Shown one piece after another: positions 35,487-45,367 of a stretch of DNA of 64,000 nt. Where the stretch lies: the NCBI GenBank assembly GCA_025917655.1, contig CP084620.1, positions 3,154,016 to 3,218,015 on the forward strand. Direction: 5' to 3'. Each line of letters begins with the position of its first letter. The stretch's first letter is position 1. The notes under the pieces are model-generated. The model had not been told where the DNA came from. It saw nothing but the letters and a program-made list of their open reading frames with translations, and searched no databases. The position numbers and the translations under genes were made by a program. This stretch comes from Chlorella sorokiniana. Its lineage: Eukaryota; Chlorophyta; Trebouxiophyceae; Chlorellales; Chlorellaceae.

Positions 35487-38400
35487 TCAGCGCTCCAGTC
35501 GCTGTGCAACGTCCTGCTCCCTCAGCCAGTCCAGCCACTCGTTGCATATGCCGTGGTAGGTGACGGCCCGCACCTCCAAATGCGGCGCCCGAGAGATGCC
35601 GATGAGCACGTTGAGGGCGGCGATGTACAGCTGGCTGCGGCGCGGAGGCAGCGCAGGGCGGAGGAGGGGTGGCAAGGCCGGGTGCGGGGGGCGTGCACAC
35701 AGCGCTGCGCTGGTGCGCTGGCAGGGAGCGGCGCACGTACTGCGGGGGCTGTCAGGGCCCTGCCAGACAGCTGAACAAACGGCGTGTGAGGCCCCGCCAG
35801 GATGCAACTGCTCGGCAGTGCGGGGCTCCCTCCCTCTGAATTGCTATTGAGGTTCTCCGCTGCGGCGGCCTACCTTCGGTGCCCGTCCAGCGAGGGCAGC
35901 AGCACCTGCTGAAGGGAGGGGTGGTCGGTGAGGGAGGCCACCACCGCCGCCACGTCGGCATCTGTGCTCACCGCTGCAAGTTGGGGAGGAAAGATGTGCA
36001 GGAGGAGCGCAAAATAAGCGAGCCGATGTGGTACAGGAAGGGGCAAGAGGATGCAATGAGGCGAGTGGGCGGCCGACACAAGATGGGCAAGCATGCATGG
36101 CAAGGGTTCGGTGAATGGCCAACTGCACAGCGAGCAGCAGCGTGGCACAGGCGCAGTGGGCTGGTTGAGCTCCACAAGAGCACGCCAAGAGAAGCAGCGG
36201 CGCCAGGCAAACTAGAGCGCCAAGAAAGAAAAAGGAAAAAAATACAAAAAAGAAGAAAGCGGAACCCACCTGCCTCTGCCTCCAGCTTGCCCATGCTCAT
36301 GAGGCAGAGCTTGGTGAGGCTGGGGGCGTGGCGCAGCACGGCATGAGAGCTGCAATAGAGCAGGGAGGGCAGCAAGACGGGCTGGGGTTTGAGGGTGGGG
36401 AGGTGGGCGGGGCGGGCGGGGCAGCCGAGGCGAGCAGGGCAAAGACGAGGCCCGAGAGCTGCGGCAGGCCGGTGGCCGCCGCTCGACATCCGCCGCTCCC
36501 CGCGCTCTGCCCCGAAGCGCTGCAAACAGAGCTGCGAGAGCGCTGCATGTGGCGTCACACTGGCGCTGCAGCCTTTGAGCAACGCAGCAGCCATGCTGGA
36601 GTTGGCCACTGGAAAAGCTCGTGTCTGTTTTGGTTGCGGTTAGGTGCAGACTGGTGCAGCGCTGTCAAGGCTGCCGCCGCGCCTCACTTGAAGAGGACTC
36701 GCCAATCGATGCCCAGCACGCGCAGGCCGTCCAGGTAGCAGCCGGCGGGGAGGGCGGTCATGGAGTTGTCGTCTGCGGGGAGGAAAGGAAGAAAAAGAAA
36801 GAAAACAGAGAAGGGTCGCTGGGGAGACTGGAGGAAGGGCGGACAGCGGGGACAAGCGCCGGTGAGACAGGAAGGACGGGTGGCGCGGCAGCGCTCAAGG
36901 CAGGCACAGTGCACAGGGCAGCGTGACCACAGCGTGACTGCAGCGTGCTCACCAAGGTACAGCGCGCGCAGCGCGGTGTGTGCGGCAAGCTCAGCGGGGA
37001 AGGCCTGCGGTGCGTGCGCACGTTTCAAGCATATGTGTGCATTTCAAGTGTGTTGTGCGTGGGAAACAGAACAAGCAAGGCCACCCTTCCCCCGGCACAC
37101 AAAGGGACACCACCCAGTCACACGTCGCCAACACCCCAGCATACAACCCCTGCACCCCCGCTCACATGCAGGTGGCAGGCCCCCATGGACAGGATGCCCA
37201 GCCGCTCCAGGGGGCCCAGCAGCACGTCGCACTGGCGGTGCATGGGGAGCACGTCGGAGGAGGGCGCCTGGATGCCCATGTCTGGCCAGGAAAAGAAAGC
37301 ACGGGGGGTTGGTGTGTGTGTGTGCGTGTGTGGGTGTGGGGTGGGGTGGGGTGGGGGGGGGGCGGGGGCGTCAGCGGTGGTGCGGCGTGCGTGTGCAAAG
37401 AATTGCGAGCAGAGGCTGACGGGCGGCTATAGATCCTGACACCCTTCCCCCGGCTGCCCCAACAGCAGCAGCAGCAGCAGTCCGGGGCCCCATGCCGATG
37501 CTCGACCCATGCTTTGTGAGCTCTGTCGCAGCCACCCACCAAGGTAGAGCACCCGCAGGCTCTTGAGGTGCGCCAGGGCGGGGGCAGGCACTGCATGTTG
37601 CACCCCATCATTGTCAGCTGCTGCAGGCTGGTCAGGCGGGACAGCATCTGCGGGGCAGAGGGTGGGAGGGAGATTTTTTGTTGTGGGAGGGGGACTTTGT
37701 TCCATGGGAATCCGATGGAAGGGGCCGGGGGGTTGCCGCCGCCCCTCACCGTGAGGCGTGCCGCCTGCAGGTTGTTGTCCGACAGCACGAGGTCTTCCAG
37801 GCAGGTGAGGCGAGTGAGGGGCGGGGGCAGCTGCAGGCGCATGGGCGGGGGGGGCAGGGGTGGGGACAAGGCGGGGTGAGGGCCAGGCAAGCAGCTGAGC
37901 GGGGCTGCAGCCACGCGTCAGCCTGGCAGATCACGCATTCTGCACAGAACATTGGACCGCCGGCATGCAGATCGGGCACGGGGCGCATCAGCTTCTGCAC
38001 AGCTGCCACCCAGCTCGCCTCCGTCAGGTTGCACCCCTCCAGGCGCAGCTTGAGCAGCTGCGGCGGCAGCAGCGGCGGGGGGGGCGTGGAAGCCGCGGGC
38101 CGCGCCCAGCACGGGACTGGCGGCAGCCGCCGAGAAGGTGAGCGGTTTCTTGGCAGACCTGAAGCGCAGGTCCTGCAGCAGAAGGCACCACAACATCTCT
38201 TACCGCAGATGCAACGCGAAGCAGCGGCGGTGAGGCAGCCGCCAAGCAATGAAATCGAGAAGCTGTTGCACCGCGGAGCGGCACCGCAAGAGCGGTGTGG
38301 AGAGGTGTCGGCGCAGGCGGCATCGTGATTCCCCCGCCGCTATGCCCGCACCAGTGCCGCAGCCACACCTTGACCGTCGCCAGGCTGCCCAGACCGGGCG

Positions 38401-39413
38401 GATTGTGATGCGGGGGCTGTGAAGCTGCCAGACTGTGGCAGCAGGGGAGGGAGGCACGACCAGTTGCACCTGAGCACCGGTTGCAGCGGCAGCAGCTGCT
38501 GGAAGGCAGGGAGGAGGGGGCGCGCGCGCGCACGCTGCTGCCACGGGGCGGCAGCAGCGGCAGGCGAGGCACAGCGCTGCCGCGACTCTTGCCACAACTC
38601 AGCCGCCCCAACCTCTGCAGCGGCACGCCCATCTCGCTCACAGCAGGCAGGCAGCACCCAGCAAACAGCAGCACAACGTCGAGTGCAACACGTACGAGGC
38701 GGCCCCGCAGCACACCTCCAGGGCCACCAGCGTGGCCACCCAGGCCGACAGCTGCAGGTCGTCGGGCCAGTCGATGGTGAGGTGGCGCAGCGTGGGTCCC
38801 ATCAGGGTCAGCGCCGACACCAGGTTGCTCCACACCAGCTGGTGGTGGAGGGGGCCTATGGGGCGGCCGCGGCGGGGCGCCCTCGCCGCGTTCGGCCAGG
38901 ATGGACAGCTTCTCGACGGCTGCCGCGCGTGGGATGAGCCACTCCAGGAAGCACTCGATGCGTTCGAGCAGGGAGGGGTCGGGCAGGGTGAGCGTCAGCT
39001 CAACGCTCTCCCAGAGGGCCGCCGCGCTGCGAGTCAGCCGAGCCCAACGACGACACACCAGCGCCGCCTGCGCCCTGCGCTTGGAGCAGGCAGGGGGAGC
39101 AGGCAGGGGTGGCGGGTGTGGCAGGGTGACGGGCGTGGTGGCAGGGAAGGAGGCGGCGGGTGGCGGTGGCGGCAGGCTGGGCGGGCTGGAATCCCTGCCG
39201 GCCGGCGGTACCCCGGGTGTTGAAATCAACCGCAGATGGATGTTGTCGGAGCCACCTGCGGCCAGGCCTGTCGCTCAACCGGGGCAGTCACCTCTGTTTC
39301 TGCGGCAGCTGCGAGATGATTGAGGCGAGGACGTCATCTGGGAGCGCCTGTGCCCCAGCGTCTGGCTCCGGCGAGACCTGAGCGCCCACGCAAAGCTTTG
39401 GCGTTTGTTCCAT
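35487..39413 (-). CDS. Long F-box and leucine-rich-repeat protein
   Basis: Probable SCF adaptor of a different subfamily from copies 1-4. Exons read from the minus strand: 39413-39292 (F-box start QALPDDVLASIISQLPQKQ), 39074-~38716 (AQAALVCRRWARLTRSAAAL, then LRHLTIDWPDDLQL), a poorly resolved part at 38640-38100, 38057-37958 (LLKLRLEGCNLTEASWV), 37830-37750 (LTCLEDLVLSDNNLQAARL), 37647-37540 (LTSLQQLTMMGCNMQCLP), 37281-37166 (LERLGILSMGACHLH), 37004-36953 (LAAHTALRALYLG), 36772-36688 (LDGLRVLGIDW), possibly one near 36600-36400, 36349-36270 (LRHAPSLTKLCLMSMG), 35973-35874 and 35634-35487. One LRR per exon is typical. Frame breaks appear near 38880, 37570 and elsewhere. Its last two exons are duplicated at 32512-32999. 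Confidence 0.75.
37310..37372 (+). repeat. GT/G-rich simple repeat in an intron
   Basis: GTGTGTGTGTGCGTGTG passing into GGGGTGGGG runs. It lies in an intron of the minus-strand F-box/LRR gene, so the transcript carries the C/CA-rich strand before the acceptor. Confidence 0.8.
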
Positions 39414-39712
39414 CTGCCGAAACCCGCAAAAGGGCAAGGGGAGCGGTTGCGTCAGGAACCTGGTTGTCTGGCAGAGACTCGCATTTGAAAGTTGCCCACG
39501 GGATGCCGCACAACACCGGCATGAGGTCTCAGAGATGGGCGGCGCCGCCAGGTCGCGGCCCCGTCGCTCGCACGATCGCCAGCCCGCCAACGCACCTCAA
39601 GGGCAGCCCCTTGACCGAATCGACTCGCCAGCGGTATGGGTTCAACAAACAGTGTCTGCGTCATGCTACAGCCACGAGGATGAGACCAGAGCAGGACGGC
39701 GCAGGCCAACCG
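39414..39712. other. Short intergenic region
   Basis: About 300 bases between the stop of the MYND gene and the start of the long F-box/LRR gene, both on the minus strand. It should hold the promoter of the latter. Nothing else is seen. Confidence 0.5.
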
Positions 39713-42700
39713 CTACGCCGCCTGCGCCTCCCTCTGCCGCCGCTCGGCTGTCAGGCGCCGACACTCCCGCTTGTGGGCGGGCCAGGCCTGCATCTGGCAG
39801 TCGCTGCCGCAGTAGTAGGCCGCCTTGCAGCCGCTGCACTTCTGCAGCCGCCCCTCGCTCGTGCCGCAGTGCTGGCAGCGCCGCTCCGGGGCTCCGCCGC
39901 CGCCGCCGCCGCTTGCCCCACCATCCTGCACACGTGCCGCGCTGCCTTCTGCCCTGCTGCTGCTGGGACCGGCGCCTGCCTCGCCTGGCGGGGCCGTCGT
40001 CTGGGAGGCGCCACCGCCCCGCAGTTGCGATTGGGCCGTGCTGCGGGCGGCGCCCGCCCCGCTGCTGCTGCCAGCGATGCGGGGGCCCGCGCCGTTGGTG
40101 GAGGCTGCCACTGAGGCCGCCACAAAGTGTTGCACCGCGGCGTGCAGGTGGGGCCGGCTGTGAGGGAAGATGAGACGCAGCAGGAGCTTGCACTGAGCAG
40201 TTATGTCGGGGTGTTGCGGGCGCCGTGGCGAACGAGGATGTCGATGCAGTCATGGAAGGAAACCGACGGCCTGCCCGGGGGCGCGCGCGCGCGCGGATAG
40301 ATGGCATGGGAAAGGAAGTGAGGCGTTGCATGGTGGTGCAAGGACGGCGCCGCCCGCCTGCCAGTCAGCCCGGCGGCGGGCAGCCGCATCGCCCGCGGCG
40401 GCGCGCGCCCCCCCCCCCCTTCATCCCCGCCCCGCTGCTCTGTGGGCCTCACTCGTGTCGCACAGCGTCGCCGCCAAACTCGCAGCGCTGGCAGCGATCG
40501 CCGCCCGCCACGCATATGAGGCAGCTGGACTCCAGGGCGGTGCACAGGAGCCACTCGGTCTGACGTGCCGCAGGTGGGACCAGCGGGGAGGGGCGGCAGG
40601 CCGGGACTGGTTGTTTGGCAGGGCCAAAGGAAGGGGCGGGCGAGCCCGGGAGGGGGGGGGGCGAGCGGGCGCACGCGCGCACGCGCGAGGGCGCAGGGTC
40701 ATCCCCCCCACCCAGCCCTAGTCCAAGACACCAGCCACCTTTCAGTGCCCTGCACCTTGGCACCACCATCACCACCACCACCCACAACCACACCACAAAC
40801 ACACGTGCACAAACCTTCCCACGGCCGTCATCGTCAACCCCCGCCCCCACCCCATCCCCACAACAGCACACCCACCCACCAGCTTGAGGCGCATGGTGCG
40901 GCCCGTTAAAGGCCGCGTCTCCGTGACTGTGCGTTTGAGCAAGCCGGGTGAGTGAGTGAGAATTGCGTCCATCTCGCTGCAGGGCGGCAGGGGCGGCGGA
41001 GGATGCTCAGTGACTGAGAGTGTGCACAGAGGGGGCATGATGGATACGACGGGGAGGGCCCCTTGAGTGCTGTGGGGAGGACCTCGGAATGGAGGCTTGC
41101 CGGCAGAATATGTGAACGAAAGCAGAGAAGGCGGAAAGCAGAGAATGAGCGAGGGAGCGGCCAGGCAGGGATGATTGTGAGTAAGACTGCAAAGGGCGCA
41201 AATGTACCCATGCAGTGACAAGTGAGGGCCTTGAAGCAGGCCCCCTTCCTCAAGGCCGGGAAGCCTCACAGCCGCGGCAACTGCACACGGGGCCGCCGCT
41301 GCACACGCCGACACGCAAGCGTGCCGGCAGCACAAGAGGGCAGGGAGTCGGGGCATCAAAGCGATCCGCCCCTCACCTCGGGTTGCCCTGGTTGGCAGTC
41401 ATCATCAGCGGGCTCACGCCGCAGTTGCCCTTCTGCATCGGGTCAACCCCAGCTTCCAGCAGCAGCCGCACGACGCCTGCGGCAGGCAAGGGGCGGGAAG
41501 GTGTGGGGGATGGGGGTGTGGGTGTGGGTGTGGGAGTGGGGGTGTGGGTGGGGGTGGGGGGGCGCGCGCTGAGCCTCGAAAGGAGATGGACAAGCGCAGC
41601 GCCGCACATTTACTTACAACACCAACCCGCAAAGACGACAACACAAAGCAGCCGCCAGGTTGATTCAACGGAGCGAGCACCAGGCAGCGCAGCTCACCAG
41701 GGCCGGCTGCGTAGTAGCAGGCAATGTGCAGCGCGTTCTGGCCTTCCCCCGGGGTGCTGATGCGGGGTCCGCCCCCTTGGCCAGCAGCGCCCGCACGACG
41801 CGCTCCAGCGCGGCGTGCTTGCGCTCCATGCTGCCCCCAAACGCTCTGGATGACAGGGCGCACGCGATCAGCAGCAGCGGGCAGCCGTCGAGGGGGAAGG
41901 CGACACCGCGGCGTTCGCAAACACGCCCTGCGCAGGTCAATGGGGGTGCACGTGCAGGCTGAGCGGGGTCTCCGCAGCTCGCTCGCCGTTGCACAGCGCA
42001 AGGCGAGGGGGAGGGGAACACGCTGCCAGGCAAGGAAGCCGTGGGGGGAGGAGCGAGGCCTGGCACCACACTGTGTAACAGCAGCAGCTGCTGCAGCCCC
42101 CACCCCTTCGATGTGCCGCAGCAGAGCGGGGACGTCGATTGGCTCCCTGCCGTTGGCGGCCTCGTTCAGCGCATCCGCGGCCGCCTGGGTGTTGCGTATG
42201 CGGCGCAGGAAGGCGAGAGCGCCGGGGGTGCTATGCCAGAGGTCTCCGCACGTCGTGGCGTACAGAGCGGCCTGGATAGGGTGGGAAGATGGGGAAGCTG
42301 TCCTAGGCACAAACGGTGCTGCCGGTCTGCATTCGCTCAAGCGAGACACCCCTCGTTCTGGGGAGTTCTCCTCCGAGCCCCCCAGCCACCCAACTTCGTT
42401 GCAACAGCGAATGGCCGCCGCCGCGCCCGCCCCCCCAGCCACACACACACACAATAGGGAAGATGGCTCTGCCCAAACCGCCCGCTGAGCAGACCCACAT
42501 GCACCCAGGAACCAGTGACAGCCACCACCGGGCCCCCCGCAAACAGACAACAGGCCGCCGCCAGGCCCCCCAGCCCCCACCTGCGTGCGGCTGGTGCTGG
42601 TGGGCATGGAGGCCGGCATGCGGTTGCTGGGCAGCGGGCGCTCCCCTAGCACGAACTCGGCAACGCCGCTGTTCGTCCGCACCGCTGCATAGCGCGGGTG

Positions 42701-44606
42701 GGGCGGGTGCATGGGTGTGAGGTTGAAGCCACCCACACAGACACAAACCTACACACACGGAAAAGCAATGCATGACATGGAGTAAGGTACATGGGGCGAA
42801 AGCAGGGCAGCTTACCAAGCACCGCTGCGCGGCCGGCCCAGGCGTGGCGCCACAGTGAGCCCTCCTCCTCAGAGATGGGGGCCAGGTTCGGGTCGAGCGG
42901 CTGGTAGGAGGTCACCCTGCCGGTGGCAAACTGCAGAAGGTTGGGGGGGATGAAGGCAGCGGGAGAAGCTTGGGGGACAGGGGCCGCATGCGGTCGTGCA
43001 TGGCGTGCCTGCTTGTATAGCTGTTGCAAGCTGTCGCCCCATGCCTCGAGAAAACTGCCGCAGCAGGCAGCGGGACGAGCCAGGCGGAGACGGCGAGCTG
43101 GGGTGACAGGTGGTGAGGGTTGCGCAGGTGGGCCGGCTCCATGTTGGGCATCGCTGCGGCGGCGGCAGCGGCGGCGGCGGATGCAGAGGGGGCGGCGGAA
43201 GGGACTTGCCTGTGCCAGCGCCATTGTGTTCAGCCAGGACAGCTGACTGCTGTTCATCTCCGTGCACTCCACCGCCAGATTTCCCACGCTGCAGGGTGTA
43301 GCGCAAAGGTGTGGAGGGTTGGGAGTTGAACGGTTGGGGAGGGGCGTGAAAAGTGAAGGGGTGGGCGGGGACATCGGCAGTGAGAAGCAAGCCAGTGCTG
43401 AGGGCCGTGCAGGCAGAGGGGCAAGGCTGCCAGTTGGGCGGCCTCACAACGCCAACCAACACCGTACAGGCTCTGCGCTGCAACCGCCAGTTGCCGCGCG
43501 TTGGGCCGCCAGCCTCCCCACAGGCAGCTCCGGCGGGCGGCCTCGCATGCGCCGCGGTCACCGACAGCGCCCGGGCCCCCATCACCCATCAAAGCCAGCC
43601 TGATTGGGGAGGTCAGCAGGCACCGCTGCCGCACCTTGCCATGCGCCGCAGGCACTCCTGTGGGCCGTGCACCCGCATCCACAGCTCTGGCAGGTGTGCA
43701 AACCAGTTGACGAAGGTGCTCGTGGTCTTTAACTTGGCAGAGACGCGTGTGAAGGAGGTGTACTGCTCCAGCGCCTCGGCGTACCGCCCCAGCTTGCGCA
43801 GCGTGTTGCCCACGCCAAACGCCGCCCTGGGGCGAGTGTTGAAGAGCGAGGGGTTGGACGCAGGCGAGCATGGGGCTGCAGCGCTGCGCATGCAGGGCCG
43901 GGGTATGGGTGAGTGTGATTTGTGTGTGTGTGTGGGGGGGGGTGGGGTGGGGGGGGGGAGGGGCAGGAACACTTGAGTACTGAATAGGCTTGCCAACAAT
44001 GCTGTAAGTCCAGTGCCAAGGGTGCAGAGGTGATGCCAACAGGGCACCCCCAAAATGCAGGGGCGTACAGTGGCGATGCTCCCTCAGGGCGACCCTTCCA
44101 GCGTTTCCGCTTCCCATCGCCCCTCCCCGTGTGGCACCTGCAGCGCCCGGCGCGCGTGCCGCTGCGCCTCTGCGGGGTCGCCTGGCAGGTAAGCGTGTGC
44201 CTGCAGCGCCGCCAGCGCGGCGGTGTGCACCTCGCGCGAGCGGAAGTCCTCCCTGGTGAGGACCTGGCTCTCCATGGCCACCTGCGGCGGCGGGGAGCGG
44301 AAGCGGCACAGGGGAGCGTTCCATCGGCCCGCTGCTTCTTGAACGCGGCTGCCTGCGGTCCAGCCTGCCGTCCCTCCCGCCGCACGCTGCGCGGGGAGCT
44401 GGCATGCAGCGCAGGCGCCACGCGCTGAAACAGCGGGGGCGGCAGAGCGGCGGGTGGGTGCGACGCACGCTGTGGCCCCAAGTGACCGTCTCCGCCGCCA
44501 CTTCGGCATCGTGCTCTGTACCACCGAAATTTTCGTTCACCAGCGGCACGTAATGGTTGTTCACCGCCATTTGCAAGCCCGGAAAACTAGATAGGAGGGC
44601 CTCCAT
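39713..44606 (-). CDS. TPR, ankyrin and C-terminal MYND zinc-finger protein
   Basis: Protein-interaction scaffold of unknown pathway. Minus-strand exons: 44606-~44471 (start MEALLSSFPGLQMAVNNHYV), 44281-44138, 43826-43635 (TPR-like: GNTLRKLGRYAEALEQYTSF), 43288-43210, 42930-42826, 42684-42581, ~42270-42107, ~41938-41690 (ankyrin: RVVRALLAKGADP, then GQNALHIACYYAAG), ~41478-41380 (ankyrin: VVRLLLEAGVDPMQKGNCG), ~40981-40885, ~40565-40449 (Cys-rich: ICVAGGDRCQRCEFGG) and ~40272-39713. The last exon has another ankyrin-like piece (DCIDILVRHGARN), a Gly/Ser/Ala linker, then a full MYND finger: CQHCGTSEGRLQKCSGCKAA and YYCGSDCQMQAWPAHKREC. The donor after 43210 is GC (43209-43208). One-base breaks lie near 41768 and 40215. 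That all exons form one gene is inferred from strand, phase and MYND/ankyrin pairing. Confidence 0.72.
41505..41562 (+). repeat. GGGTGT-type simple repeat in an intron
   Basis: Repeated GGGTGTGGGTGTGGG. A similar block lies at about 43918-43965 in another intron of the same minus-strand gene. On the transcript these are C/A-rich tracts. Confidence 0.8.
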
Positions 44607-45367
44607 GTCGCCTGCGGGCGGGGAGCGTCGGCAGGCAGCGGGAGGGCTGATAGGGCGGGGCGGACGCCGGTTTTTGAAGGGCGGCGGGGGTCCACTTCGA
44701 CGTGCAGGATTGCAGAACCGATTTACCTCCAGCCGCGTCCCTAAAACACGTCTGGAAAGGCGTCGGCGATCGGCGATCGGCGGGTGCTGTGAGGGCAACC
44801 CTAGCGAGCGCCAATTCACACGTGATACGCGCAGAAACTACGGAGGGAGGCAAAACCGGCCGATGACGTTTCCTGCTGACACAATGTCAGCAGGCATGTC
44901 GCTGCCGTCCAGTGGGCCCAGGGAGCCGCGGAGGTTTAAGTGCGCAGCCTTCCCTGCTGTGTGCTGAGATGGCTTTTAGCAGCGAGCAGTTAGGGAATGG
45001 CAACAACCTAATGTCACTTCACAGCTCAGAGGAGTTTGCCGAATACTCCTGAAGAGATGATTGCCCCATCAGCTAGCGCTCGGCATCCTCGGCGGTGCCA
45101 GGTGGCATGTAATGTAGCTCTCTGCCAGTGCTGAGGAAGCGGCCTTACATGCATCCACTGAAGCGCAGCATGGGAATGCGAGGCACCGACATCCATCAAT
45201 GCAGGCAAATGGCTTAGCAATGTTGCCCCAGGCACAGGCAGCAAGCAAGGCAGGCGACAGGGTGCGCACGCAAGGGGGCATTAACAGCAACAGGCGTCAC
45301 GGAAGAGGAGGCGAAGGTTTCATGCAGTCCTGAGCCCGATGAAGCATCGAGCTGAGCAGGCACGGCA
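44607..45367. other. Intergenic region, MYND gene promoter side
   Basis: About 760 bases without a recognisable gene. It holds the upstream region of the MYND gene and the 3' flank of the fasciclin gene. Confidence 0.5.
45145..45149 (-). terminator. TGTAA (plus-strand TTACA) poly(A) signal, fasciclin gene
   Basis: Minus-strand TGTAA about 220 bases beyond the stop of the fasciclin gene, a plausible green-algal poly(A) signal. Confidence 0.4.

Larger units (their letters stand above)
33056..36031. repeat. Tandem duplication, unit 2 (about 2.98 kb)
   Basis: Starts with GGCAACGAAGTAATTTGTCG near 33056 and ends at GCCGATGTGG (36031), after which the intact long F-box/LRR gene continues. It contains F-box copy 4 and the last two exons of the long gene. 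This looks like the parental arrangement, because only here do those exons join an upstream gene. Confidence 0.85.

Noticed and set aside
41414-42736. Minus-strand open frame of about 440 codons
   Set aside because: It runs through several introns of the MYND gene. Only pieces of it are the true exons, which have splice sites and ankyrin motifs.
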